This document shows, one piece after another, positions 17,621-26,588 of a stretch of 64,000 nucleotides of DNA. Origin of the DNA: Chitinophagaceae bacterium DXS. GTDB taxonomy: Bacteria > Bacteroidota > Bacteroidia > Chitinophagales > Chitinophagaceae. The notes under the pieces are model-generated. The model searched no databases. It worked only from the letters and a program-made list of their open reading frames with translations, and was not told the DNA's origin. The position numbers and the translations under genes were made by a program. Every line of letters begins with the position of its first letter. The first letter of the stretch is position 1. The stretch lies in NCBI GenBank assembly GCA_030345135.1, contig CP128386.1:5484209-5548208 (forward strand), given 5' to 3'.

Positions 17621-18343
17621 CTACCTGCCAGGAACAGTAATCTTAATTATCTGAGATAAGTTTGAGCTTTTATCATTGTTATCAAATTTCACCCCTACCC
17701 TCACATAGAATATGCGACCTGGAACCATGTCTTCAATAATAATCTCTCTTGACTTGTCAGCCGGGGTAAAATCGCTCCATTCTTTATTTACAGTGATCTT
17801 TTTCAGATCAGAGAAATCGAAAATAGAAGCGCCTGGTCCCACAACCTGTGTTGTATTTACATATGGTTGTATTTCCAGTACTTTAGGAATACCAGCAACA
17901 GGCGCATCAATGTCGAAATTGAGTTTCAACGTTGTACTGTCCGTCATTACAGCGGTAAAATTGTTGATCACCACGTAAGGCGTAAGTGTAAAATCTTTTA
18001 TTGAAGCTGAAGTGATGTCCATTTCTTCCGGTGCTACCGGCCAGAAGGCGCCACCATGAATAGATACCCGGTAATGACCAGAGAACAGCTTTGTGTTCTG
18101 ATAAGAACCATCGTAACTAACAGGAATGTCCTGTGGTGTAGGTGTGCTGTCCCAGCTTAGTTGTTCAAGCCTGATAGAAAAGTTCCCTGTACAGGTTTGT
18201 ACGTTATTTTTTGAGCCCTCTTCTATAATATTTCCATGCAAAGATGCATCTGGGCCTGCATAACTATCTGTCTTTACACATGATGAAGCAAAGAACAACA
18301 GGGAAGCAACAAGGCTCAATATTTTAAATGATTTCAATTTCAT
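17621..18343 (-). CDS. DUF3823 domain lipoprotein (PUL2)
   Basis: 240 aa with a lipobox at Cys22 (FASSCVKTDSY). The N-terminal half has DASLHGNIIEEGSKNNVQT and the YQNTKLFSGHYRVSIHGGAFWPV block of DUF3823 proteins, a Bacteroidota family that almost always sits right after susD. The C-terminal half is a fibronectin-like beta domain ending in PGRIFYVRVGVKFDNN. Probably a surface glycan-binding accessory of the SusCD complex. 32 nt upstream of the three-domain lipoprotein gene; a 147-nt gap separates it from susD. Confidence 0.85.
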   Translation of the reverse strand: MKLKSFKILSLVASLLFFASSCVKTDSYAGPDASLHGNIIEEGSKNNVQTCTGNFSIRLEQLSWDSTPTPQDIPVSYDGSYQNTKLFSGHYRVSIHGGAFWPVAPEEMDITSASIKDFTLTPYVVINNFTAVMTDSTTLKLNFDIDAPVAGIPKVLEIQPYVNTTQVVGPGASIFDFSDLKKITVNKEWSDFTPADKSREIIIEDMVPGRIFYVRVGVKFDNNDKSSNLSQIIKITVPGR

Positions 18344-18490
18344 AATTCACTATTTGTGTAGTTAAGTAAAAAGTTAACATTCAAAAGGACAAAAGCTAAG
18401 TCAAACAGCTTATTGCTAATCTGTTCAGATGAAATTTCAACTTTCATTTTTTTGATCTCTGAATTTTAACTGTTGAATTTTTACTCAGTA

Positions 18491-20353
18491 TCAATGTCCC
18501 GGATTGTTTGGATACAAATTTGGATTTGTTGCAAGTTCACCACCGGGCATTGCCTCATAGTAGAACTTCTTATCGAAATAGTAGTTCCTGTTGAAAAGCT
18601 CAAGCTCTTTCAGAAATATGTACTTGTTTTCGCTTTCAACATAATAAGGCATCAAACCGTGAAAGTGCGTATTGTTCAGCAACTGGTCCGCAATTCTCCA
18701 TCTTTTAATATCCCACCAGTAGTGGTTTTCAAAAGCAAGCTCTTTACATCTTTCATTGCGAACTGTAGAAACTGTCATATCCCCAACCGATGCCAGCGCG
18801 GCACCCGCTCTGTCCCGCAGGTCATTGATACATTTCAGCGCATCATCTGTTTGATTTGTTTCGATATCAGCTTCTGCACGGTTCAACAGAATTTCTGCAT
18901 AGCGGAACTCGATCCATGGTGTAGTGCTGGTGAAGAGATTAACTGCTGAAATACTTTTTGTGTAATCAATGTATTTGCGCACATAAAAACCTGTACGGGT
19001 ATTGTTATCATTACCAAATGCTGGAGGATACATACCTGCTTTACCAATGATCAATCTTCCATTACGCAATGTAGTGTGGTCACCGGAAAGGATGAAGCTT
19101 CTTGACCCCACCGGTTTTGCTACTTCATCGGCTGCCGTACCGGAGAATGATGGATAGATCCCTGCCTGTACATCGAACACCTGGCCTCTTAAAACGTCGC
19201 CCGGGAAATACACGGTGGCTCTTAAGCGAGGCTCCAAACCCTGCGCCATATCACCCTGGTTGTTGTAGCGACGGGGAGTGCCATCTGCGTTAGTTACAAA
19301 ATCAAATGAATTGAAATGCTGAACAAACTCAAGTGTAGGATAAGCTCTTGACAAACCTCCACTAGTCATATAGTTCATGTCGCTGTTTGGTGAGAAGGTG
19401 GCATCGAAGCTGTGATTTCTTTCAGGATCCCCTGCATAGAATGACCGGACAAGAATATTCTCTGAACTTGCCGGATCGAGAAATACGTTTACATAGTTCT
19501 CAATTTTATCAGCTTTGGTTCTGTACAATTGATAATGACCTTCAAGCATTTTTGCGGCGTCAATAGCCTTTTGATAATAACCGGCAGCCTTATCAGCAGA
19601 TATACCAACAAAGCCCTGTGAACGCGCCTCACCATCAACAAATACCTGTGAACCGTAGCGTGCAATACTTCCGGCATATAGCATAGCTCTTGATTTCAGG
19701 GCCATCGCTACATATTTATTGGCTCTTTCTTTTGCGCTTGTTTCACCCATCATTTGATAAGCGGTATCCAGATCATCACCGATAAAGTTCCATACCTCTT
19801 CTTCTGTATTACGCGGCACCTGTAGTTCCTCAATGGTTTGCTGCGGATAGTGCTGTACTACTTTAATAATTGGAATGCCACCATATCTTTTAGCCATGGC
19901 AAAGTAATAATATGCACGAAGGAAGTGAGCTTCACCCAGCAAATTCGATACTTTGTCACCTGTAAAATTAGACGCGTATTTAGGAAGCGTTTCGATGAAA
20001 TAGTTTACGTCGCGAATGCTTGCGTATGGCCAGTAACCAAAGCCACCGGCAATATCAACGCCACCGTAAGGTCCAACCATCTCACCGTCTGCGGCGCCTT
20101 CGCAATAAAAGTGTTCCCATTCGTGGTGAAGGTTAAAGCCTACGTTGCCCACGCCATCGTTACGGCCATCAGGACGATAAGTGAAATCTTCAATTGGCAA
20201 TTTTCTGTACACCGTAGCCAGATAAGCGTTGATGCCAGCCTCACTGGTAAATACATCCTGGTCTGATAAAATATTTACAGGCGGTATGTCCAGCTTCTGG
20301 CACGATGCTAATAACAAACAACCTGCTACTATATTTAAAAGTCGTTTCTTCAT
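18491..20353 (-). CDS. SusD/RagB family outer-membrane lipoprotein (PUL2)
   Basis: 620 aa, lipobox Cys18 (LLLASCQK). SusD hallmarks: TSEAGINAYLATVYRKLPIE near the N-terminus, GEAHFLRAYYYFAMAKRYGGIPI in the TPR region, and EFRYAEILLNRAEADIETNQ and NERCKELAFENHYWWDIKRWR near the C-terminus. Longer than the PUL1 SusD by about 95 residues, which is normal for subgroups with DUF3823 partners. It lies 18 nt downstream of susC and forms the surface lid of the transporter. Ligand unknown. Confidence 0.95.
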   Translation of the reverse strand: MKKRLLNIVAGCLLLASCQKLDIPPVNILSDQDVFTSEAGINAYLATVYRKLPIEDFTYRPDGRNDGVGNVGFNLHHEWEHFYCEGAADGEMVGPYGGVDIAGGFGYWPYASIRDVNYFIETLPKYASNFTGDKVSNLLGEAHFLRAYYYFAMAKRYGGIPIIKVVQHYPQQTIEELQVPRNTEEEVWNFIGDDLDTAYQMMGETSAKERANKYVAMALKSRAMLYAGSIARYGSQVFVDGEARSQGFVGISADKAAGYYQKAIDAAKMLEGHYQLYRTKADKIENYVNVFLDPASSENILVRSFYAGDPERNHSFDATFSPNSDMNYMTSGGLSRAYPTLEFVQHFNSFDFVTNADGTPRRYNNQGDMAQGLEPRLRATVYFPGDVLRGQVFDVQAGIYPSFSGTAADEVAKPVGSRSFILSGDHTTLRNGRLIIGKAGMYPPAFGNDNNTRTGFYVRKYIDYTKSISAVNLFTSTTPWIEFRYAEILLNRAEADIETNQTDDALKCINDLRDRAGAALASVGDMTVSTVRNERCKELAFENHYWWDIKRWRIADQLLNNTHFHGLMPYYVESENKYIFLKELELFNRNYYFDKKFYYEAMPGGELATNPNLYPNNPGH

Positions 20354-20371
20354 AATGTAATGTTCAAAAGT

Positions 20372-23300
20372 TTAGAAAGTAATTGTTCCGCCTACATTAA
20401 ATGTTCTGTTAAGCGGGTATTTATAACCACCCAGTGCCTGATCAAAGGAAGCATCAGGAAATGAACCCGGGTGCTCTGGATCTACACCATCCTCAAGACC
20501 TGTAATAGTAAGCAGGTTGTATGCGTTCACATAAATGCGGCAATTTTTTATACGCACTTTTTGAAGCAACTGATGCGGCAATGTATAGCCAAGCTCAATG
20601 GTTTTCAAACGCACATAAGAAGCATTGATAATACCTTTAGTTGAGTGGCTGATCTGGCCGTATGCATATCCCATAGAAGGATATTTTCCCGGGATCCATT
20701 GTGTATTTGGATCGTACACGTTATCGTCAGGGTTAACTGTATGCCAACTGTCAAGGAATTTTGTCAGCGCGCTTCTTCCATACATTAATGGCTCTCCCAA
20801 TTGTTCACCGTACGAAGTCCATACGCCGGCAGCACCTGCAAACAATGCAGTCAGATCCAAACCTTTATAAGTTGCACCAATTGTAAGACCATAGTTGATT
20901 AAAGGCAGATCCTGTACCGCGATCGGATGATAGTCATCTGCATTGATTACACCATCACCGTTCCAATCTTCCATATAGTAGTCACCAGGCAACACGCTGT
21001 TGTTGCCACCACCTGCGTTGACCTTTGAATTGTAGATCTGATTGTAAGAAGTGTATTGTCCTCCATAGTCTGTACCCCACACCATGCCGGTGAAGCGGTT
21101 AGATGCCCCATTTCTCCATTGCAGGTACTGGTTGCCCTGGGGACCTTCTGTAACATGCAGGTTTTTAGTACGCTCAAATGCAGCATTGCCTGATACTGTA
21201 AGACCCAAAGCGCCGAATCTGTCTTTATAGGTAAGTATACCTTCTATACCTTGTGTTCTTCTAGAGTCAAGATTTTCATACGGCAAAGGAGAGCCCACTG
21301 TCCCTGGCAATTGAGCCGTTCTTTTGTTCAGCAAACCTTCCTGGTTCCTTCTGAATACCTCAATGGTACCGTCTAATTTACCTTTCAGTAATGTGAAGTC
21401 TAAAGCAAGGTTACTAATGTAGTTTGTGTACCATGTAAGATCCGGATTTGTTAAGCCGCGGCTTTGTAAACCTGTCACAAACTGTCCCCCCATCATATAC
21501 CCCAACACCTTGTTATCAGCGGGATCAACCGTGGGATAAGTATAACCGGAGACATATTGGAACTGAGCTCTGTCATCTGATGTACCGAGTGCAGAATAAG
21601 AAGCTCTGATCTTTAAACTGCTAATGATATTGGGAGAAACAAGGTTTTTGAAGAATGACTCTTCGCTGATGCGATAACCTACAGAATACCCGGGGAAAAA
21701 GCCCCATTGTTTACCACCTGGTTTAAATCGGTTTGACGCATCCTCCCTGAAGCTGAATTCTGCAATATATTTTCCTCTATAGTCATAGTTTATTCTACCA
21801 ACATAGCTTCTTGTCGCAAACTCCCCAACCCCATTTGAGTACGTGCCACCCTGCTCACCTGTGCCGGAAACACCGCCAAACAGATAAGGAGTGGGAATAG
21901 GCATATTGCGTTGCGCGTAAATGTTGTCATTTTTACTATGACTTTCTTCATATACAAACAATCCACTTATATTATGCACGCCCGCAAATGAGTTGGCATA
22001 GGTTAATGATAATTGCCCCAAAGTACTTATTCCACTATAGTAAGCGCGGTTCAATGTAGGTACAGCCAAACCTGTTGCGCTTACCGTTGTAGGTTTGTAG
22101 GTGCTGTCATCTGCATTGTAAGCATACAGGTTATACATTTTTGCATACGCGGTATTGTCATTTATGGTATAGCCATAATTGTACATACCTTTTGCTTTCA
22201 AACCCTTTACCCAGGGAATCTCCCACTCAAGGCTACCTTGTGCCTGAAGATTTTTGGTAGTATTCTTTTTAAACCCAACTTTTGAGGCATCCACAACCGC
22301 CACCGGGTTCACATTATCCGGCATTACATTCAGATACTCCGGATTGTTGTTAGCATAGATCTGGTTAATAGGAATCTGGTTCCATGCATATTTGAAAATC
22401 GTCCACAGATCCTGGTATGGGGCATTCTTGGTATCGGATACACCGGACAACAATAACTGTGCTCTTAAGTTATTGGTAACTTTCACATTCACGTTGGAGC
22501 GAATGTTCCATCTGTCGTAGTTAAGACTATTGGTTTGCAACAAACCGCTTTGTTTCATATACCCCAGGCTGATGAAGGTGTTCACCTTATCAGTGCCTCC
22601 CGAAATGTTGATGTTGTGCTGAACCTGCGGAGATACTTTTGTAAACGCAGCATCCGGCCAGTTCGCTCCCGCATATGTACCATCCATCCACGGTTTAATG
22701 TTATCATAAGAATAAGAAGGAGGCACATTGGAGATAAAGTTATTACCAAAATCGCGCTTGGTTTTTTCGTTGGTCAGCATCATGTAGTCAACCGGACCTA
22801 CCGCTTCAGGCATTCCCAAAAATTGCTGCCAGCCCTGGTTGAACGAATAGTTAATGTCAAACTTGCCATCTTTACTTCCACCTTTCTTTGTAGTAACGAG
22901 GATAACACCGTTACCTCCGTTTACACCGTAAACCGCAGCAGACGCATCTTTCAATACAGAGATGCTTTCGATTTCACTTGGGTCCATTCTTTCAAACCCG
23001 CCTCTTGGAACACCGTCGATCACTATCAATGGAGCTCCGCCATAACCACGGATATCGAATGAGTTTTCGTAAGCACCAGGTTCAGCAGTTCTTTGCACCA
23101 TACGCAAGCCGGGAATTTTACCGGTAAGCATGTTTGCAACATTCTCATTCTTGGTAGTTACAATTTCTGTTGCCTTTAAGGTAGAAACAGATCCGGTGAC
23201 AGACACCCTTTTTTGCGTACCAAAACCTACCACTACCACATCGCCAAGGTTGGAGGCATTTGGCTGACCGGTCATGGATACCGCTATTGAGTTAGTGTTC

Positions 23301-23605
23301 CTAACCACATATTCGTAAGGGTTGTAACTTAAAGAAGAAATGATCAGGGTATCACCTACCTTAAGTGATAAAGAGAAATTACCGTTGGCATCAGTCGCCA
23401 CGCCCTTATTTGAATGTTTTAATTGAACGCTTGCGCCCTGGATAGGTTCTCCTTTGTCTCCTGTTACCTTTCCCCTAACAGGAGCCTGGGCCTGGGCAAG
23501 CGCCGAGCAGAAAAGAATCAACATGACCGCGGCGGGTTTTATATACCCTCGTGCTCGCCAGTCATGATACGAACGGTTAAAATTCGTAAAAAGCAGTTTT
23601 TTCAT
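20372..23605 (-). CDS. SusC/RagA TonB-linked outer-membrane transporter (PUL2)
   Basis: 1077 aa from the ATG at 23605 (MKKLLFTNFNRSYHDW..). The 13-residue longer frame is less likely. The unusually long n-region (~23 aa) precedes the signal core (VMLILFCSALAQAQA). A carboxypeptidase-like regulatory domain (about 40-120) is followed by SusC-type LGDVVVVGFGTQKRVSVTGSV, the plug signatures RGYGGAPLIVIDGVPRG and DASAAVYGVNGGNGVI, and a barrel ending in GGTITF. First gene of PUL2; imports the oligosaccharides produced by the downstream enzymes. No SusR-, AraC- or sigma/anti-sigma-type regulator lies next to it. Confidence 0.95.
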   Translation of the reverse strand: MKKLLFTNFNRSYHDWRARGYIKPAAVMLILFCSALAQAQAPVRGKVTGDKGEPIQGASVQLKHSNKGVATDANGNFSLSLKVGDTLIISSLSYNPYEYVVRNTNSIAVSMTGQPNASNLGDVVVVGFGTQKRVSVTGSVSTLKATEIVTTKNENVANMLTGKIPGLRMVQRTAEPGAYENSFDIRGYGGAPLIVIDGVPRGGFERMDPSEIESISVLKDASAAVYGVNGGNGVILVTTKKGGSKDGKFDINYSFNQGWQQFLGMPEAVGPVDYMMLTNEKTKRDFGNNFISNVPPSYSYDNIKPWMDGTYAGANWPDAAFTKVSPQVQHNINISGGTDKVNTFISLGYMKQSGLLQTNSLNYDRWNIRSNVNVKVTNNLRAQLLLSGVSDTKNAPYQDLWTIFKYAWNQIPINQIYANNNPEYLNVMPDNVNPVAVVDASKVGFKKNTTKNLQAQGSLEWEIPWVKGLKAKGMYNYGYTINDNTAYAKMYNLYAYNADDSTYKPTTVSATGLAVPTLNRAYYSGISTLGQLSLTYANSFAGVHNISGLFVYEESHSKNDNIYAQRNMPIPTPYLFGGVSGTGEQGGTYSNGVGEFATRSYVGRINYDYRGKYIAEFSFREDASNRFKPGGKQWGFFPGYSVGYRISEESFFKNLVSPNIISSLKIRASYSALGTSDDRAQFQYVSGYTYPTVDPADNKVLGYMMGGQFVTGLQSRGLTNPDLTWYTNYISNLALDFTLLKGKLDGTIEVFRRNQEGLLNKRTAQLPGTVGSPLPYENLDSRRTQGIEGILTYKDRFGALGLTVSGNAAFERTKNLHVTEGPQGNQYLQWRNGASNRFTGMVWGTDYGGQYTSYNQIYNSKVNAGGGNNSVLPGDYYMEDWNGDGVINADDYHPIAVQDLPLINYGLTIGATYKGLDLTALFAGAAGVWTSYGEQLGEPLMYGRSALTKFLDSWHTVNPDDNVYDPNTQWIPGKYPSMGYAYGQISHSTKGIINASYVRLKTIELGYTLPHQLLQKVRIKNCRIYVNAYNLLTITGLEDGVDPEHPGSFPDASFDQALGGYKYPLNRTFNVGGTITF

Positions 23606-24743
23606 TCTTGAAGCTTTTTGGTGTAGTAAATAATAAGAATTCAATAGTCAACGTTGCAATAGCACGAGTGCCATTGCAGTCGTTGAATACTTAGATATTC
23701 TGAAAAAGTTTAATTGATTGAAGACTTGATGCAGATAGTTTCTCCTTACAAATTGCATTGCAGGGATGGTATGGATGGGCGTTTTGCCTCGATGTGGGTA
23801 TTTCATTGACAAGCTTTGATCTAATAAAAGACAATGCAAGAAACATCCGTGAGGTTAACATTAGGTATATCCAGAAGATTAATAAGGAAATTAATCCTCA
23901 TTTTTATCAGGAAAAGGATTAATTAAGCGTTTAATTATTCAATAATTTCCAAATTATAACGTCTTAACCGGTCTGTTGGGGTGGAAATTAACCTGTTTCG
24001 GCAGACAATCTTTTTCAAGATGACAGCGTTAATTAACCAGTTATTTTTAGATTTCAGGACAAAAACGGTAGGAAACAAAAGATTACCGGAAGACAAAAGA
24101 GGGAACAGTGCCCGGAGAAAACTAAGTTGATTTAGCCGATCCGAATTTAAAGATCAAGTCAAATTCCTGGGGAATCAGGTTAAAAGTTTTGCTTCAGCCT
24201 TTAAAGAAAAGAAAGGTTGGACCGGACTTATAATGAATAAGTTGCCTGGAATCTATTATGGCCAAAAATGATGTATTTCAGTATTAAAGGGTGCCCCTCC
24301 TGATAAATAACATCTTCCATTTTGCTTAATTGTTGCTTTTGTTGAAAAACTATAAGCGTGCAGCTAACGATATAATCGTTAGCAGACAAATTATCTTCAA
24401 ATGCCGGAAGGCTGATACGTTTTATTTTATCCTCAACTTCCTTCCGGAATTTAATCAAATTCCCTTACCCATCGTGCCGGCAATGCGCTTCCGGCGGAAT
24501 ATACTTCCATTGCCCAGGTGCAATTTCAGGTTGTTATCATAGTCATGGGCGAGAGGATTTGGAAGGAAACGGATCTTTGTTGCTTTTGTGTACAGTCCAA
24601 ACACCTCCAAAACCCAATTAAAACGTTTACATACTTAATGAAATAGTCCCTTTTATTTACTTCATTTAATTTCCCTGGTCAGTAGTTAACATACAGCCGT
24701 CGTTGCCCGATTTATATTTCCAATTTACAACATACCCCCGTTA
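23606..24743. other. 1.1-kb gene-poor region upstream of PUL2
   Basis: No ORF here resembles a known family. It contains the inverted repeat at 23889-23924 and a low-quality reading (about 24228-24620, minus strand) whose two overlapping frames could be pieces of a decayed gene, but I recognise nothing in it. The PUL2 promoter should lie in the first few hundred bases; no clear TAnnTTTG box was found. Confidence 0.5.
23889..23924. promoter_or_regulatory. Inverted repeat upstream of PUL2 susC
   Basis: AATTAATCCT (23889-23898) and AGGATTAATT (23915-23924) are exact reverse complements separated by 16 nt, about 285 nt upstream of the susC start. Size and spacing fit a binding site for a dimeric regulator, but no regulator is encoded nearby. 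In AT-rich DNA part of the match may be chance. Confidence 0.35.
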
Positions 24744-25173
24744 CTATTCATCTCTTTCCTTTTGAACTTTGATAAAACTTCCTTTTTCATCAAAATAAAT
24801 TTCCTTTCCTTTAGTTTCGGCTTCATAGTGCGTTTTTCCCTTCGGGCTAACCACTTTTTGAAACTTCCTCGAATTTAGCTCCGGTGCAATTCTTTTTTAA
24901 ATAATCTTGAGCTAACTGCGGCAACTCAGATTGTTCGATATAATACCCCTTCTCCATTTCGTTGCCACTTTTATCCATATGAACGGTCACCTTCTTTCCA
25001 TTTTCAGTAAATTTTGATTTGTACATTCCTTCTTCTTTTTTCCAGGTGGCATCTTTCACATTCGGATTTTTTTAAAAAGCCGCTTTCACATTTTCAGGAA
25101 AATTCTCCTGGGCCATTGCTGATGTGAACATGGTAGCTGCGGTTATTGCCAGGAGATAAATTGTCTTTCTCAT
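24744..25173 (-). pseudogene. PepSY-like periplasmic protein, broken
   Basis: From the ATG at 25173 the minus strand encodes a signal peptide (MRKTIYLLAITAATMFTSAMA) and the start of a PepSY-like protein (QENFPENVKAAF). An in-frame TAA follows beside an A-run near 25070, then KNPNVKDATWKKEEGMYKSKF and IEQSELPQLAQDYLKKNC, typical of this family. A frameshift near 24855 precedes the last stretch (SPKGKTHYEAETKGKEIYFD, then GSFIKVQKERDE), which ends at 24744. Two lesions in ~140 codons mark a pseudogene; one lies at a homopolymer, so sequencing error there is possible. Intact relatives are small secreted proteins of unclear role. Confidence 0.75.
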
Positions 25174-25538
25174 TTTGATTATTTTTTATTTGTTAATTGC
25201 TTTCTTTTTAATTACTTAAAAACAAAACAGGGCATAATACTCAGCGTAGAAACCGAAAAAATAAGAGGATCAAAATCCCATAAAATTCCGGGAGTCATTG
25301 CTGCAATTGCGCATTCAATGAAGAGTCACTTCCATATACAGCATTTGGAAATAAAAACCGTTTACCAATGTGAGATGATAACAACAGCCTATCAATATGC
25401 ATAAAAATGGCCCGACTAATTAAGGCGGACCATCTAGCATAACAACAGAAAAATTATCATAAGGATATAGATCCCTTTATTCGCAATGTGTTTAAATTTT
25501 ATCTACTTCTTAAATTTGTACTCCTTAAACTTTCAATT

Positions 25539-25718
25539 ATGATTAAGATTATGAGCTTTATCCTAATCGGTATCGCTTGTATGATATTCATAACTGTCGC
25601 CATCCGATTGGGAACCTTAGCCACCGATGAAATTATTATAAAATCATCTATCATTTGTGTATTGATTGTTGCCGCGTTCTACTTATTATGTGACAATGAC
25701 AAAGGCCCGGCTGATTGA
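25539..25718 (+). CDS. Small hydrophobic membrane protein, hypothetical
   Basis: 59 aa from the ATG at 25539 (a longer non-ATG frame begins at 25488). Two hydrophobic stretches (SFILIGIACMIFITVAI and IICVLIVAAFYLLC) suggest a two-pass membrane protein with a short polar C-terminus (DNDKGPAD). No family recognised. A hairpin overlapping its stop codon (25701-25729) could be its terminator, which slightly favours a real gene. Confidence 0.35.
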   Translation: MIKIMSFILIGIACMIFITVAIRLGTLATDEIIIKSSIICVLIVAAFYLLCDNDKGPAD

Positions 25719-25729
25719 GCCGAACCTTT
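25701..25729 (+). terminator. Possible terminator hairpin at the end of the small membrane ORF
   Basis: AAAGG..CGGCT, loop GATTG, AGCCG..CCTTT: a stem with a 2-nt internal mismatch, ending in CCTTTATATATAAG rather than a clean T-run. It overlaps the last codons of the upstream ORF. Confidence 0.35.
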
Positions 25730-25933
25730 ATATATAAGCCTAAATCAGTTGGATGAAAGTATAAACAACTTCCATCTGGAGCAAACGTATTTGATGAACT
25801 GGCGTATTGTAAATTTGAAAATACTTATGTTAAGACAAAATAATACCTCGTCAAATCAGGGGTATTGCCTTTAAAATTCAACGTAGCAAAGCGTTGTTAT
25901 TGCCTTAGGTTGGTCGATTTTACGCTGAGTATA

Positions 25934-26382
25934 TCGATCAATTGGCTTGTTGATAATATTGGAAGATCAGGTGTCCGCCGAGAACGGCATCTTCAATGTC
26001 AAGTTTATCCGGTACAACTCTGATATCAGCCGCAAACTAATTATAGTTATATTTTCCATAAGGCCTATCAGACTGTCCGAATCCCCGCACGGTGATTCCG
26101 ATTACGCGGTAACCAGCCTTCACTAAAGCATGATACTGATATTCCCAACAGGCAGCACTTAAAGGATAACCGTGGATCAAAACAATGGGGTACCTTCTCC
26201 ATGATCATTTAGTGTAAACGAAAATTAGGTTCTACTTCAATATACCCGGCTCTGGCACCGTGAGCACTGTCTATCGTACCTATTGCGGTATTTAAATGGT
26301 TCGTACTTTTTTCTGTGCAGGCTTCTGTCACACCCACTGTCACGAGCAACATAACGGCAATTAGTTTCGACGTTTGTTTCAT
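25934..26382 (-). pseudogene. Exported alpha/beta hydrolase, decayed
   Basis: From the ATG at 26382: a signal peptide/lipoprotein-like start (MKQTSKLIAVMLLVTVGVTEACTE), then AGYIEVEPNFRLH and a stop. In shifted frames it continues as NDHGEGTP and IVLIHGYPLSAACWEYQYHA, VKAGYRVIGITVRGFGQSDR, with a TAG at the position before FAADIRVVPDKLDIEDAVLGGH. The oxyanion-region HGYPLS and strand-helix motifs identify a haloperoxidase-type alpha/beta hydrolase. At least two frameshifts and a nonsense codon are present, and the nucleophile elbow and everything after it are gone. Confidence 0.75.
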
Positions 26383-26521
26383 TGTTATTTTTTGGAGTAA
26401 AAAAATAGACTGGTTAAAACCTCTGTGAAAACCGAGAGATGCAAACTGGAAAACCAGACGACATACCACTTTGCAATTACATGATTGTAAACACTTTGCA
26501 TTTTAATTCAAATAAAACAGC

Positions 26522-26537
26522 TTACGATATATCGTAA
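26522..26537. promoter_or_regulatory. Palindrome TTACGATATATCGTAA upstream of the sigma-54 activator gene
   Basis: A perfect 16-bp palindrome 52 nt upstream of the activator's ATG. The same pattern recurs at 26566-26580 (3-nt centre) and at 28331-28346, upstream of the isochorismatase gene. Likely binding site of the activator encoded between them; autoregulation is inferred. Confidence 0.6.
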
Positions 26538-26565
26538 TTTATTACAACCTACCGTGTCATTTTGA

Positions 26566-26580
26566 TTACGATTTTCGTAA
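26566..26580. promoter_or_regulatory. Second TTACGA-TCGTAA inverted repeat before the activator start
   Basis: TTACGATTTTCGTAA, half-sites identical to the palindrome at 26522 but with a 3-nt centre. It lies 9 nt before the ATG at 26589, a position suited to repression by its own product. Use of an upstream alternative start (26562) would place it inside the coding region. Confidence 0.45.
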
Positions 26581-26588
26581 ATTCGGCA

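Noticed and set aside
10877-23605. Whole PUL2 assigned to one named polysaccharide
   Set aside because: GH43 pairs suggest arabinan or xylan and the GH71/99-like enzyme suggests alpha-mannan or glucan; the mix does not decide it.
24228-24620. Minus-strand reading frames as a gene
   Set aside because: Only a TTG start, two overlapping frames, no recognisable family; kept as a note on the spacer.
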